Shown one piece after another: positions 1 through 8,565 of a DNA stretch of 64,000 nt. Position 1 is the first letter of the stretch; the number at the start of each line of letters is the position of its first letter. The notes beneath the pieces are model-generated. The model was not told where the DNA came from, made no database searches, and worked only from the letters and a program-made list of their open reading frames with translations. The stretch lies in NCBI RefSeq assembly GCF_009829925.1, contig NZ_SNVJ01000017.1, forward strand, positions 1-64,000. Reading direction: 5' to 3'. Both the position numbers and the translations under genes were made by a program. The DNA is from Teichococcus coralli (lineage in GTDB: Bacteria; Pseudomonadota; Alphaproteobacteria; Acetobacterales; Acetobacteraceae).

Positions 1-233
1 TCACCAACACACCCCAAAATCCAGCGCGAAAGCGGGCTTCCAGCCGGCCTCGGCCTGCCCGGGGATGATTTTCGACGATATCATATACCAGCGCCTTCCT
101 ACCTCCAGGGTGCGGGCCAGCGCCTCATCGAACGCAAAGGGCGCGCCGCCGCCGCCCGTCACGACAAGCCCGCCGCCAGCTTCCGCGGCTGCCTTGACCT
201 CGCCACCCTCCTCCGCGGATTGTCCAGCGAGCC
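1..233. other. Window edge, coding but strand unresolved
   Basis: Two overlapping readings are both open. On the plus strand the frame beginning at base 1 is open for 78 codons and ends in TAG at 235-237, which would make it the tail of a gene entering from the left and converging on the DUF971 gene. On the minus strand a frame is open from about 252 to a TGA at 3-1 and reads a Gly/Ala-rich stretch (AGGGLVVTGGGGAPFAFDEA) with good codon use at first but rare codons later. Neither reading is recognised, and no start codon with a clear ribosome site is seen. The upstream sequence or a protein search would decide. Confidence 0.25.
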
Positions 234-599
234 TTAGCGGCGCGCCGGCGGATCACGGGAGAGGCCGCGCGTGGCCAGTTCCGCCTCATAGGCAGCCCAG
301 CGCTCCGCCTCCTCGCGGCCGAGTCGGTACAGGTAGTCCCAGCTGTAGATGCCGCTGTCGTGCAGATCGTCGAAAACCAGCCGCACGGCGTAGTGCCCCA
401 CGGGCTCGACGCGCATGATGCCAACCGCGCGCCGGCCGGAAACGACCTTCTTCTGGCCAGGCCCATGCCCCTGCACCTCCGCGGACGGGCTTTCCACCCG
501 GAGGTACTCGGCAGGCAGGGAGAAGGCGGCCCCATCGTCGAAGCGGACCTCGAGCCGCCTCTCCGCACGGAGCAGCCGGATCTCGACCGGGTTGGGCAT
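234..599 (-). CDS. DUF971 (GBBH-like N-terminal domain) protein
   Basis: A 121-residue single-domain protein resembling the N-terminal domain of gamma-butyrobetaine hydroxylase, here standing alone. Visible family features are an N-terminal EIRLL-type strand, a central segment LPAEYLRVESPSAEVQGHG, and the motif GHYAVRLVFDDLHDSGIYSW, typical of DUF971. Stand-alone members lack the oxygenase domain, so catalysis is not implied; a metal or Fe-S related role has been proposed for the domain but cannot be seen here. Its ATG overlaps the stop of the upstream Trm112-like gene by one base (TGATG), so the two are almost certainly translated from one message. Confidence 0.85.
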   Translation of the reverse strand: MPNPVEIRLLRAERRLEVRFDDGAAFSLPAEYLRVESPSAEVQGHGPGQKKVVSGRRAVGIMRVEPVGHYAVRLVFDDLHDSGIYSWDYLYRLGREEAERWAAYEAELATRGLSRDPPARR

Positions 600-823
600 C
601 AGCCCTCCAGCTGACGCGCCTCGTCGGGCAGCATGATGGGGATGCCATCCCGGATCGGGTAAGCCAGGCCGGCCTGCTCGCTGACCAGCTCGCCCTTCTC
701 CCGGTCATAGCGCAGCGGCCCTTTGGTGACCGGGCAGACCAGGATCTCCAGCAGGCGCGGGTCAACCGGGCCGCCAGGCTGGGCGGTGGAGGCGGCGGGG
801 CTGTGTTCGTTCGGGTTCGTCAT
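599..823 (-). CDS. Trm112 family protein
   Basis: A 74-residue protein with the hallmark CPVTKGPL near residue 31 and [12 protein letters not shown] towards the C terminus. The family is a small partner of methyltransferases and other enzymes in eukaryotes and archaea; bacterial short forms (YcaR-like) keep the fold but only part of the zinc site, as here, where a single Cys is seen. It lies 48 bases downstream of the LON-domain gene and shares a TGATG junction with the DUF971 gene, so it sits inside a housekeeping operon. Identity of the family is clear; the partner in this organism is unknown. Confidence 0.88.
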   Translation of the reverse strand: MTNPNEHSPAASTAQPGGPVDPRLLEILVCPVTKGPLRYDREKGELVSEQAGLAYPIRDGIPIMLPDEARQLEG

Positions 824-871
824 GTCGGGGGATTCCTGCGCCGCGACGCGCCGCGCGTCAACGTGTCTGCG

Positions 872-1534
872 TCAACTCGGCCGCTCAGAACCAGTGCCGG
901 GGCCGACGCTGTCCATCCGCATCAGGGAAACCAGCATGGCCGCCCGCTGCCCGAGGTCCGGCGCTTCGAGCAGCGCCTGCTTCTCGGCATCGGTGAAGGG
1001 ACAGACCATGCAGAGGGTGGTTACAAGGGTGGGCGTTGCGGTGCGCTCGATCGCGGCCCAGTCGGCCTCGATGCGCTGCGCCTGGAAATAGGCCCGCACC
1101 GCGCCAAGCAGTGCGGCCCGGTCTCCCGTGGTGGATGGCGGCTCGGTTCGGTCAATGGCATAGGGGCCATAATCCGCGCGGACCCGGCGATAGCCGCGCG
1201 GGCTATCCGGCAGCTCCTCCGCGACCCGGAAGCGGCTCACCCCGAGCAGGGTGACGAGGTAGCGGTCATCCTCCGTCTCGGCAAACGAAGCGATGCGACC
1301 CAGGCAGGCCACCCGGTAGAGGGTGGCGCGCCCCCCTGCCCGGGACTGCACCGGGTCGGGCAGCACCATGGCGAACATCCGCCCCGCCGCCAGCGCATCC
1401 TCCACCATGGCGAGGTAGCGCGGCTCGAAGACGTTCAGCGGCAGGCGGCCACCCGGAAGCAGCAGCGCGCCGGCGAGCGGAAAGACCGGAACCGTCGCCG
1501 GTAGCGGGGCCGCCCAGGAAAAGGCGGGGTCCAT
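872..1534 (-). CDS. LON peptidase substrate-binding domain protein
   Basis: A 220-residue protein corresponding only to the N-terminal substrate-recognition domain of Lon protease (VPVFPLAGALLLPGGRLPLNVFEPRYLAMV near the start). It has no AAA+ ATPase or Ser/Lys protease region, so it is not a protease itself. Such stand-alone LON domains are common in Alphaproteobacteria and are thought to bind unfolded proteins or act as adaptors. It starts 18 bases after the stop of the thioredoxin/TPR gene, which fits a shared protein-quality role, though that link is inference. Confidence 0.88.
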   Translation of the reverse strand: MDPAFSWAAPLPATVPVFPLAGALLLPGGRLPLNVFEPRYLAMVEDALAAGRMFAMVLPDPVQSRAGGRATLYRVACLGRIASFAETEDDRYLVTLLGVSRFRVAEELPDSPRGYRRVRADYGPYAIDRTEPPSTTGDRAALLGAVRAYFQAQRIEADWAAIERTATPTLVTTLCMVCPFTDAEKQALLEAPDLGQRAAMLVSLMRMDSVGPGTGSERPS

Positions 1535-1552
1535 GCCCTGCCGGCCCCTGGC

Positions 1553-2485
1553 TCAGCTGAAAAGAAGGGTCGAGAGGCCGCGGCGCGCCTTCACGGTCGC
1601 CGGGTCGGTCGGTCCCCAGGCCTCGAAGAACTTCAGCAGCTGCTTGCGGGCAGCATCCTCGTTCCAGCTTCGGTCACGCTTGATGGCGTCGAGCAGCGCC
1701 TGCGCCGCCTCCGAGCGCTGGTCCATGGCGTTGAGCGCCACCGACAGCTCGATCCGCGCGGCATGGTCGTTAGGGTCGGCGGCCAGCCGGCTCTCGAACT
1801 CGGCCAGCCGGGCGCGCGCCTTGCGGCCCTCGGCCGCCAGCTCCAGGGCGCTGCGAACGCCGGCCACCTCGGCATGGTCGCGGATCTTCTGCGGCACCGC
1901 CTCGATCACCTCAAGGGCGCGCTCCTCCTCGCCCATGGCCATCAAGGTGCGGGCCAGCCCCGCCACCGCCTCCGCATTCTCCGGCTCCTGCTGCATCAGG
2001 GCGGCGAAGAGCTGAAGCGACGTTTCATGGTCCCCCTGCTCGGCCGCCTGCCGCGCCTCGGCCAGCAGGTCGGCCGAGGGCATCTGGCCGCCCGCCAGCT
2101 TCAGCAGGGTCTCGATGAAGCGCTTCAGCTCCGATTCCGGCAGGGCGCCCTGGAACAGGTCAGCGATCTGTCCCTGCCAGAACGCCACCACCGTGGGCAC
2201 CGACTGCAGGGGCAGGCCCATCTGGGAAAGCTGCTGCACCAGCGCGCGGTTCTGGTCGATGTCGATCTTCACCAGCCGCACGCGGCCCTGCGCCGCGGCC
2301 ACCACCTTCTCCAGCGCCGGGGTCAGCTGCTTGCAGGGGCCGCACCAGGTGGCCCAGAAATCCACCAGCACAGGCACTTCGCGGCTGGCATTCACCACGT
2401 CCTGCATGAAGGTCTTGGCGTCGCCGTCCTTGATGATGTCGGCGCCGCCCGGAGACGGGTGATTGGGGTCGAGGATCGTATCCAT
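1553..2485 (-). CDS. Thioredoxin-TPR co-chaperone (CnoX/YbbN-like)
   Basis: A 310-residue protein with an N-terminal thioredoxin fold (residues ~20-130) carrying an intact WCGPC active site at residues 47-51, followed by tetratricopeptide repeats (residues ~135-310). In E. coli the homologue CnoX/YbbN works with GroEL and DnaK and protects substrates during oxidative stress. The full CxxC motif here suggests real disulfide reductase or oxidase chemistry, unlike the E. coli form, which lacks one Cys. It leads the LON/Trm112/DUF971 genes on the same strand with short gaps, consistent with one operon. Confidence 0.9.
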   Translation of the reverse strand: MDTILDPNHPSPGGADIIKDGDAKTFMQDVVNASREVPVLVDFWATWCGPCKQLTPALEKVVAAAQGRVRLVKIDIDQNRALVQQLSQMGLPLQSVPTVVAFWQGQIADLFQGALPESELKRFIETLLKLAGGQMPSADLLAEARQAAEQGDHETSLQLFAALMQQEPENAEAVAGLARTLMAMGEEERALEVIEAVPQKIRDHAEVAGVRSALELAAEGRKARARLAEFESRLAADPNDHAARIELSVALNAMDQRSEAAQALLDAIKRDRSWNEDAARKQLLKFFEAWGPTDPATVKARRGLSTLLFS

Positions 2486-2573
2486 TGTGAAAGCACCGGT
2501 TCCGGAATTCCTGTCTGCATAAATGCGCCGCCGGCCGGCCGGCGCAAGGCGGAAGGCGCGTTTTGCCGGCGGC

Positions 2574-3140
2574 TCAGGGGGCGGGCCCGAGATCCAGCAG
2601 TTCCGGCTCGTGGCCCAGGGCGCGCAGGAAGCGCAGCAGGTCCTCCGGCGCCAGGGCGGTCGTGGCGGTGTTGGCCAAAGGGTGGAAATGCACGGCCTGC
2701 ACCCCGTCCAGAAGGGCTCGGTCGATCGCCACCCGCACCCGCCCCGGCAGGGCGTTGACCAGCGCCAGCGGCGTCACCGCGCCGGGAAGCACGCCCAGTT
2801 CGGCAAAGAGCTCCGGCGCCGACCCGAACTGCCCGCGCGGCACCCCGAGCCGCCGCAGCAGCGCGTTGACGCTGGCCTGTCGATCCTCCTCCAGCACAAC
2901 CAGCAGGTAAGGACCCGGCGCCTTGGGCCTGAGGAACAGGTTCTTGGCATGGGCTCCCGGCAGGCTCCCGCGCAGCGTCTTGCTCTCCGCCACCGTGCGC
3001 AGCGGCGGATGCTCCACAGTGCGCGCGGCGATGCCCAGCGCGGCCAGCCGGGCGAGCAATCCTTCCTGGGTTTCGGGCACACGGCCGCTGGACAGGGCGA
3101 GAGGCCCGGCTTCGGTGGTCTGCATCGGTCGCTCCTGCAT
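2574..3140 (-). CDS. Prolyl-tRNA deacylase, ProX/YbaK family
   Basis: A 188-residue member of the YbaK/ProX family of free-standing editing enzymes that hydrolyse mischarged tRNA (typically Ala-tRNA-Pro). The family core is visible: HPPLRTVAES, the HAKNLFL segment with the conserved Lys, and PGAVTPLALVN. Length matches the ProX type. The N-terminal start is uncertain: a second ATG six residues in (MQTTEAG) is equally possible. It lies 88 bases upstream of the thioredoxin/TPR gene on the same strand and may or may not share its transcript. Confidence 0.87.
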   Translation of the reverse strand: MQERPMQTTEAGPLALSSGRVPETQEGLLARLAALGIAARTVEHPPLRTVAESKTLRGSLPGAHAKNLFLRPKAPGPYLLVVLEEDRQASVNALLRRLGVPRGQFGSAPELFAELGVLPGAVTPLALVNALPGRVRVAIDRALLDGVQAVHFHPLANTATTALAPEDLLRFLRALGHEPELLDLGPAP

Positions 3141-3551
3141 GACTGAGCTGAACGCCGCCTGCGCCAGCGCACCCTGTGGTGCAGTCGTCTCGCGGTGGCG
3201 GAATTCGCGCGGTCAGCCGGCCAGGGCGGTTCTGTCAAGGCCAGGCGGCTGTCCTCCCCTTCCAGCGGCGGGAACGAGACAGGAGACGTGCCGAGTGCCG
3301 CAGCGAGCGCGCGCCGGCCCGGCACCCGGCCGCGCCCAAGGTGCCGGAAAACTCCCCGAAAGCGGCGGAAGAAGCCCCGCAAAGCCACCCCCTCCCCAAG
3401 CCAATCCATCCCTAAGCCACCTCATCCCCCGGGCGGCCGGCTCCCCGCCCCTCATCACGAGCGGAAGACGAAAAAATCCGCCTCCGACGCCTTGAGGGGG
3501 ATTGCGGCCCGCCAAACTCCGTGACATATCCCCGCCCACGCCAGACGGAGC
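3141..3551. other. Intergenic region before tRNA-Gly
   Basis: About 410 bases without a supportable protein gene. Open frames here are low-complexity Pro/Arg/Gly readings with no recognisable family. It holds the upstream region of the ProX gene (minus strand) and, at its right end, the candidate promoter of the tRNA. Confidence 0.6.
3502..3530 (+). promoter_or_regulatory. Candidate sigma70-type promoter of tRNA-Gly
   Basis: A TTGCGG hexamer at 3502-3507 and CATATC at 3525-3530 are separated by 17 bases. The -10 ends 21 bases before the first base of the mature tRNA, a normal spacing for a tRNA leader. This is pattern matching only. Confidence 0.35.
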
Positions 3552-3626
3552 GCGGGCGTAGCTCAGGGGTAGAGCACAACCTTGCCAAGGTTGGGGTCGA
3601 GGGTTCGAATCCCTTCGCCCGCTCCA
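3552..3626 (+). tRNA. tRNA-Gly (anticodon GCC)
   Basis: A 75-base cloverleaf can be folded by eye: acceptor GCGGGCG (3552-3558) pairs with CGCCCGC (3616-3622), followed by discriminator T and an encoded CCA (3624-3626). The D stem is GCTC/GAGC. The anticodon stem CAACC/GGTTG encloses TTGCCAA with anticodon GCC at 3584-3586, and the T arm contains TTCGAAT. It reads GGC and GGT glycine codons. Confidence 0.97.
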
Positions 3627-4239
3627 GTCGGACTTTCAACGCCATTCCCTTTTGGGCCGCCGACACCGCCACACGCGGCGTTCTGCCGTATCTGCGTGGA
3701 TGGGGGTTGATACTTCGAGGTCGGAACGACCGGCTTTCCCACCTCCCCAGAGCCATTCTCTCTCCGAAGCTCGGGACTTGGGCGGTTGAGGCTACAAGCC
3801 TTAAACCCCGAGCCAAGGCCGATCTCCCGGCACGCCCCCCCGATTGGGGTTGGAATGAGACCGCTCGGGCGGTCGCCGTCCGGTTCCAACAGAGCCTCGC
3901 AAGGCCCGAGCCGCCCCGAGAAGATCCCCGAAATCGGGGTAGTCCGCCCTCCGCAATGGCTGCGGAACCCTCTCCCCCCTATTCGGTATTCCCCCGCCCG
4001 AGTTGCAGGGTGAAGCGGGATTGCCGGGACGGCAGCGGGCACAGCCTGAGGACAATGGGGCACCCTGCCGATTGACGACTATGGCCGCGCTCGCGCCACG
4101 TGCCCCAGGAACCCGCCCCTGTCCCGCACCCGCTGTGTCTCGGGTCCTCGGGCGTGGGGGGGTTTCAAACGGCCTGGTTCTTCTTGATGCAAGGCTGCTC
4201 TCCAGCGTTTCCCGGCCTCGCCATCTACGCGCCGTCCGC
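3627..4239. other. Intergenic region after tRNA-Gly
   Basis: About 610 bases with no credible gene. Open frames on both strands here run out of the tRNA and are translation artefacts of it. GC content looks lower and less codon-structured than the flanks. No repeat, terminator with a T-run, or mobile-element remnant was recognised. Confidence 0.6.
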
Positions 4240-5241
4240 TCACTCGGACACGCGCTGCCAATCCTTGTCGGGATTGAACGCCTTGATCGCAGCCGCTTCG
4301 CGCTCCGTCGCGGGTCCGAGATCTTGCTCCCATACCACGCCGTCATGGCTGATCATGAAGGTCTTGATGCCGGTGGAACCGTAGCGGGCGGGGGCGGCGA
4401 TGATGGCGAAGCCGCCCATCATCCGGCCGTTGACAACATAGTCCATCGCCCCGCCCGGCGCCGCCGGTCCCTGGCGTTCGAGGATGCGATAGACGTAGCC
4501 TTGGTAGGGCTCGGGCCTTTCGCCACGCTGCGCACGGTCATAGCCGCCGGCACTCGCCGCCGCGGCGAGCGGGCCGAGCGGGCTCTCGGGTTCACCTTCC
4601 GCCGCGGGCCAGTACAGCCCATCGCGATGGCCCGGGGTGGAGAAAAAGCGCCGCGCATAGGCGCGCAAGCCGCCTTGCCGCCCGGCCGTGCGCGCATAGT
4701 CCTGTTGGGCGTCGGCCATGGCGCGCAGCGTCTCGATCGTGTCGAGTTCGTTGTTCCCGATCCGCCGATCCACAATCTCCTGGGTCGCGGCGGCGGAATC
4801 GAAGCGCCAGGTGTTGCCGCGCCTGACCATCGGCAGCGGCATTTCCCAATCATCTGTACCCACTTGCAGCACGGCCTCATCCGGGCCGGGCTGGAGGATC
4901 TCGTTCCTCGCGTCATACGCCGTGATCACCTGGTCGCGCGCGGCGCGGTCGGCCACGCGGTCGCCGGAGCGAATCAACCGCGCTCCCGCCGTTCCCAGAA
5001 TACCGAGCAAGGCACGCTCGTCATGCGCGCGCATGGCGGTGATCAGCGCGGTGAACCCCTCCTGCGGGGAGCGGAAGGCGCGCGGCGGGATCGGGCGGGG
5101 CGCCGCAGGCCGCGCCGGTTCGGCCGTGGGCTCCGATGCGGTGGCGGGTGGCTGCACCTGCGCGCCGGCGGGCGTGGCTGCAAGAACGCCGAGGAAGATC
5201 AAGGCTAGGCGGCTCGTCCTGTCCATTGCGTTGCTCCTCAC
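4240..5241 (-). CDS. DUF2950 family secreted protein
   Basis: A 333-residue protein with an N-terminal signal peptide (LALIFLGVLAATPAGAQ), a Pro-rich linker and the DUF2950 domain. Recognisable family segments are FRSPQEGFTALI, a central GLYWPA, and the C-terminal GGFAIIAAPARYGSTGIKTF followed by VWEQDLGP. The function of DUF2950 is unknown; it is an exported, probably periplasmic protein. Its ATG lies inside the stop of the DUF3300 gene (four-base ATGA overlap), and DUF3300-DUF2950 is a recurrent gene pair in proteobacteria, so the two very likely act together. Confidence 0.9.
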   Translation of the reverse strand: MRSNAMDRTSRLALIFLGVLAATPAGAQVQPPATASEPTAEPARPAAPRPIPPRAFRSPQEGFTALITAMRAHDERALLGILGTAGARLIRSGDRVADRAARDQVITAYDARNEILQPGPDEAVLQVGTDDWEMPLPMVRRGNTWRFDSAAATQEIVDRRIGNNELDTIETLRAMADAQQDYARTAGRQGGLRAYARRFFSTPGHRDGLYWPAAEGEPESPLGPLAAAASAGGYDRAQRGERPEPYQGYVYRILERQGPAAPGGAMDYVVNGRMMGGFAIIAAPARYGSTGIKTFMISHDGVVWEQDLGPATEREAAAIKAFNPDKDWQRVSE

Positions 5242-6587
5242 CGGTGCCGCCGCCCGCCGCCGCCTCGCTGGGCAGGCGCCGCGTGCCGTTGCTGCGCCCG
5301 GGCCTGGGCCGCCGGCTGTCCCTGCCGAGCGGCTCTGCCGCGCGCGGCGGCGGCCCGTTCGCGGTCCCCATGCCCGACGCCGCGCAGGCCCTGCGGCGCC
5401 TGACGGCTGCCTGCCGGGCGGGCCTGCGGCCGCCCGCTCGGGCGGTGCTGCACCGTGGGCTTGTGGACCGCGGGCCGGGTAGCTCCGCCTTGTCCCCGAT
5501 TGCCCTCAAGGCGGGGTCGGCTGGCGCCATCGCGTCCCGGCAAGTGGTCGCCGAGGTTCGGGTGGCTGGCGTTCGTCTGCTGAAGGCGCCCGCGAAACTG
5601 CTCGCGCGCCGCGGCACGGTCACCGCCAGCAGGACGATGGGCGCCCACGCGGTCCCGCACGCGATCGCTGCTGTAGTTCACGCCATGGCGGTGCGAGCCG
5701 TCGTGCTGCCAGCGATTGTTCGTGATCCGGTTGCGGTTCACGTTGATGTTGTTGAAGCGGTTCACGTCGATGTCGACATCGCCGCGTCCCCAGGCGGGCC
5801 GCGCCCATCCCCAGAGCGAGTCCACCACCGCGACGCCGCCCGCGAAGGCCATGCCGGTCAGGATAGCGTTGCCGACACCCCAGCCGGTGGGCGGGGGATA
5901 GTAGTAAGGCGGACTGCCGGGGTAGGGCCAACTGCCGTAGACGACGGACGGGTTGTAGGCTGGCACGTAAACCTGTCCCGGATCGGTCGGTGCGATGGCG
6001 ATGGTCTGCTGCGGCGGCGGCACCGCGGCGCCCTGGGTTGGTGTGACGTTCACGTTCTGGGTCACGGTCACGGTTTGCTGCGGGCCACTCTGCAGCGATC
6101 CATTGGCCTGCGCGCGGCCGCGCAGGGTCTGGATCGCGTTCATCACGTCCTCCTGCTGGGCCAGCACGGCGTCGCCCACCTGCTGCGTCCAGTCGAGCTG
6201 GTCGTTCATCAGCGTCAGCACGTCAGGAAAGGGCACCAGCGACTTCACCGAAGGGTCCCAGGACTGGGCATTGAGCGCCTGCACCAGCGCATCGCCGCCC
6301 AGGGAACGATGGTCCTCCTGGCCGAGCCAGCGCTGCGCCTGCACGATCTCAAGAGGGTAGGTCGAGGCGGTCAGCACCTGCATCAGCAGGTCGTCCGGGT
6401 AGAGTGCGACGGGTGCGAGCAACTGCTCCAGCCGCTGCTGGCTCAAGCGATCCTCGTCAGCGGGCGCTGCCTGCGCCGCGCCGGCCGGGGCCGGTTGCGC
6501 CACGGCCCGCCCGACCGCAACGGGCCACGCGGCGAGCCCGACGGCCGTGGCGAACACCAGATGCAGCACGACAGGTCTGGCGCGCAT
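5238..6587 (-). CDS. DUF3300 family secreted protein
   Basis: A secreted protein with the DUF3300 signature LEQLLAPVALYPDDLLMQVL after the signal peptide, then ASTYPLEIVQAQRWL and FPDVLTLMNDQLDWTQQ. A Pro/Tyr-rich stretch (VYVPAYNPSVVYGSWPY), a possible membrane-touching segment (NAILTGMAFAGGVAVV) and a long disordered Arg/Gly/Gln-rich tail follow. Function is unknown. I place the start at the ATG giving an immediate signal peptide (MRARPVVLHLVFATAVGL). An alternative start at 6722 adds 45 residues and would overlap the upstream stop as ATGA, so coupling from there cannot be excluded. It pairs with the following DUF2950 gene. Confidence 0.87.
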   Translation of the reverse strand: MRARPVVLHLVFATAVGLAAWPVAVGRAVAQPAPAGAAQAAPADEDRLSQQRLEQLLAPVALYPDDLLMQVLTASTYPLEIVQAQRWLGQEDHRSLGGDALVQALNAQSWDPSVKSLVPFPDVLTLMNDQLDWTQQVGDAVLAQQEDVMNAIQTLRGRAQANGSLQSGPQQTVTVTQNVNVTPTQGAAVPPPQQTIAIAPTDPGQVYVPAYNPSVVYGSWPYPGSPPYYYPPPTGWGVGNAILTGMAFAGGVAVVDSLWGWARPAWGRGDVDIDVNRFNNINVNRNRITNNRWQHDGSHRHGVNYSSDRVRDRVGAHRPAGGDRAAAREQFRGRLQQTNASHPNLGDHLPGRDGASRPRLEGNRGQGGATRPAVHKPTVQHRPSGRPQARPAGSRQAPQGLRGVGHGDRERAAAARGRAARQGQPAAQARAQQRHAAPAQRGGGGRRHR

Positions 6588-6718
6588 CGCGGCCAATCCG
6601 CTGGCCCATCGCGCGCGACGCAGGAGATCCTCTCCGCATCCCATCAGTGAACCCCTCGCTGAAGTCCCTTCCGAAACGCCTCCTGCTGGCCCGATCTGGG
6701 CCTGGTTCCCGCCGGTGC

Positions 6719-7297
6719 TCATCGCGGAACCACGAAGACAAGGTTGGGCCTGATGCCCCAGTCGTTGCCACCATCCGGCTTCTCAGCGACGTGGCGCACA
6801 CCGGCGCCGATCTGCTTGCGCGGGTCGCCGAGTGTCACGAGCTGGTCGACGCCAGCGTGAATCGGAACCGTCCATTGCGGGCGCGTCCGGCCGCAGGTGC
6901 TCCCGGTCTTGAGAAAGAAGGTTGCCTGCGCTGGCGCCACGCGAATGATAATCGGCGCTGTCGGCGAAAAGAGGAAGCTTTGCGTCACGCCGCCGCATCC
7001 GGCTCGGCAATCTGGATGGACGCGCTCATTGTACATGCCCGGCAGGAGGGTGCGGACGACGAGGTTCCGGTCCGAGGTGAGCGCGGACGGCACGGCCAGC
7101 TGGATGTTCAGCGTGTAGCGGAACACATCGCCGGTGCCACCGCCGAAGTCGGAGTTGGTCTGGAACGGCAGGCCGATCCGTGCAGCGGCCGGGTTGGCGA
7201 GCGCCGCGGCAAGACCCGCGCCACTCCGCGCCAGTGCGGGGGCGGCCGAGGCGGCACAGAGGAAAGCGACGGCGACTATCCGGGGCATCGGCATCAT
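6719..7297 (-). CDS. Outer-membrane 'transporter'-like protein, internally shortened
   Basis: A 192-residue protein with a signal peptide (VAVAFLCAASAAPALA). The first part (LANPAAARIGLPFQTNSDFG, then RYTLNIQLAVPSAL and LVVRTLLPGMY) matches the start of a beta-barrel 'transporter' family often about 270-300 residues long. The last part (QWTVPIHAGVDQL, HVAEKPDGGNDWGIRPNL) matches that family's C-terminal strands. The middle appears missing: after LFSPTAP the text jumps directly to the late strands, implying loss of roughly 90 residues in frame. This comparison is from memory of the family. The product may be non-functional. It is co-oriented with DUF3300/DUF2950. Confidence 0.6.
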   Translation of the reverse strand: MMPMPRIVAVAFLCAASAAPALARSGAGLAAALANPAAARIGLPFQTNSDFGGGTGDVFRYTLNIQLAVPSALTSDRNLVVRTLLPGMYNERVHPDCRAGCGGVTQSFLFSPTAPIIIRVAPAQATFFLKTGSTCGRTRPQWTVPIHAGVDQLVTLGDPRKQIGAGVRHVAEKPDGGNDWGIRPNLVFVVPR

Positions 7298-7520
7298 GTG
7301 GCGTCCTCACGCAAGCGGCGATCAACCCGGGAAGTTGCGCGGCCAGTCGCCGCGCATCGCGACGACCTGCCTGCCGTGCGCTGGTGCCCTGTCCAGTGCA
7401 CGCATCGCCGGGAGGAGGGCCCGGCAGGATCACGGAATGAGAGCGGCGCGGTGCCACGCCGCGGCAGAGCCACCTGACCCGACGCGTCCGGGACGCGGCC
7501 CCGCCATGTGCCGGCCGCCG

Positions 7521-8132
7521 TCATTCCGCTTGCCGCCGTGGTGGCGGCGACGAGCCCATGAGCCCCTTGAGCCCCAATCCCCAGGAGGAGATCGCCTTCA
7601 GGAAAGGCAGCAACGGCACGTCGAGCAGCGCGACGCGGTCCGCCGCCAGGATGTGGAGCGATCCGGACATCGCCGTGGGCGAGCCTGGCACGAAGACCAG
7701 AAATCCACCGTCAGGGAACTCGTCCATCACCAAGGCAGGCGCCTGCGCGTCGTCGAAGGCGGCGATCGCCGGCCGCAGCGAACCGCCCTCCGCGCCGGCA
7801 AGCGGTCCATCTTCGGCGAAGGCCTTGAACAAGCGGTAGCCGGGGATCTTCTCGAACAACGCGGCTTCGAGAGCATGCCGGGCCGCCCGCCCGATCGCCG
7901 AGCGCACCATGTAGCCGACCGCGATGCAGATTGCGACGAAGAGCAGCGTGCCCATGACCATCGGATGCACGAACTGGCCGGCGAGCGGCGCCGTCGCGTC
8001 GCGCAGCGCGTGCAGTATGCCCAGCACGAGCAGCACGACGGCGCCGATCGGGACGACGACCATCAAACCGTCGATCACCACCCGCAGGAACGGTACTCGG
8101 TTCAGCGGTCGTTTGGTGCTCATGGTCACCAT
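7521..8132 (-). CDS. DUF502 family membrane protein
   Basis: A 203-residue protein with two N-terminal membrane segments (residues ~19-42 and ~58-80) and the DUF502 core, including EKIPGYRLFKAF and the later VFVPGSPTAMSGSLHILAADRV. Members are inner-membrane proteins of unknown function. The start may be the first ATG or the ATG three codons later. A 223-base gap separates it from the shortened transporter gene. In other genomes DUF502 genes are sometimes found near DUF3300/DUF2950 genes; that association is from memory. Confidence 0.87.
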   Translation of the reverse strand: MVTMSTKRPLNRVPFLRVVIDGLMVVVPIGAVVLLVLGILHALRDATAPLAGQFVHPMVMGTLLFVAICIAVGYMVRSAIGRAARHALEAALFEKIPGYRLFKAFAEDGPLAGAEGGSLRPAIAAFDDAQAPALVMDEFPDGGFLVFVPGSPTAMSGSLHILAADRVALLDVPLLPFLKAISSWGLGLKGLMGSSPPPRRQAE

Positions 8133-8565
8133 CCTTGCCGGTTAGACACCCCTGCCCATGCTGCCTGCGCTATCCATGATGCCATCCACGCTGAAGGAGG
8201 ACGGGCATCTGGCCGATGATGAAGGCGGCGCAGCCGGCGGTGCAGGACTGCTTGGCAGAGTGGTCGCCCGAGCCCATGCGACGCACGCCGCGGGTGATCC
8301 AGATCATTCCGGGCGGCGGCGCGGTATCGGCGGACCATCGGGCCGCGCTCATGGGTGGCCCGTCAGGCATCCGAACCTCCCTCGCGCGATGCCGCGGCAC
8401 TCGCCCCTGTCCATTGAATGGAGCAAGGACGATTGCCTTCTTCGGCGGTGCAACACATGGTTCCCCGGAACGCTCAGGTTCCAGGGACAACCCCTGGCAA
8501 CCTTGCCGGATGACCCACGCATTCCACAATTTCCGCGTTTACAACTTTTCGTTGCGAGTTGCGAT
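8133..8565. other. Intergenic region, possibly decayed
   Basis: About 430 bases between the DUF502 gene and the decayed LysR gene. Frames on both strands are open for 60-120 codons but none is recognised. Composition is less codon-like than the flanks, and given the decayed neighbour this may be gene debris. Confidence 0.4.

Noticed and set aside
3412..4075. Open frames on both strands across the tRNA region, including readings such as GIRTLDPNLGKVVLYP and KGFEPSTPTLARLCSTPELR
   Set aside because: These are well-known artefact translations of a tRNA-Gly gene and its complement; the cloverleaf at 3552-3626 explains them.
5136..6650. A 504-codon plus-strand frame opposite DUF3300
   Set aside because: It has no family features. 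The minus strand holds a signal peptide and the DUF3300 signature.
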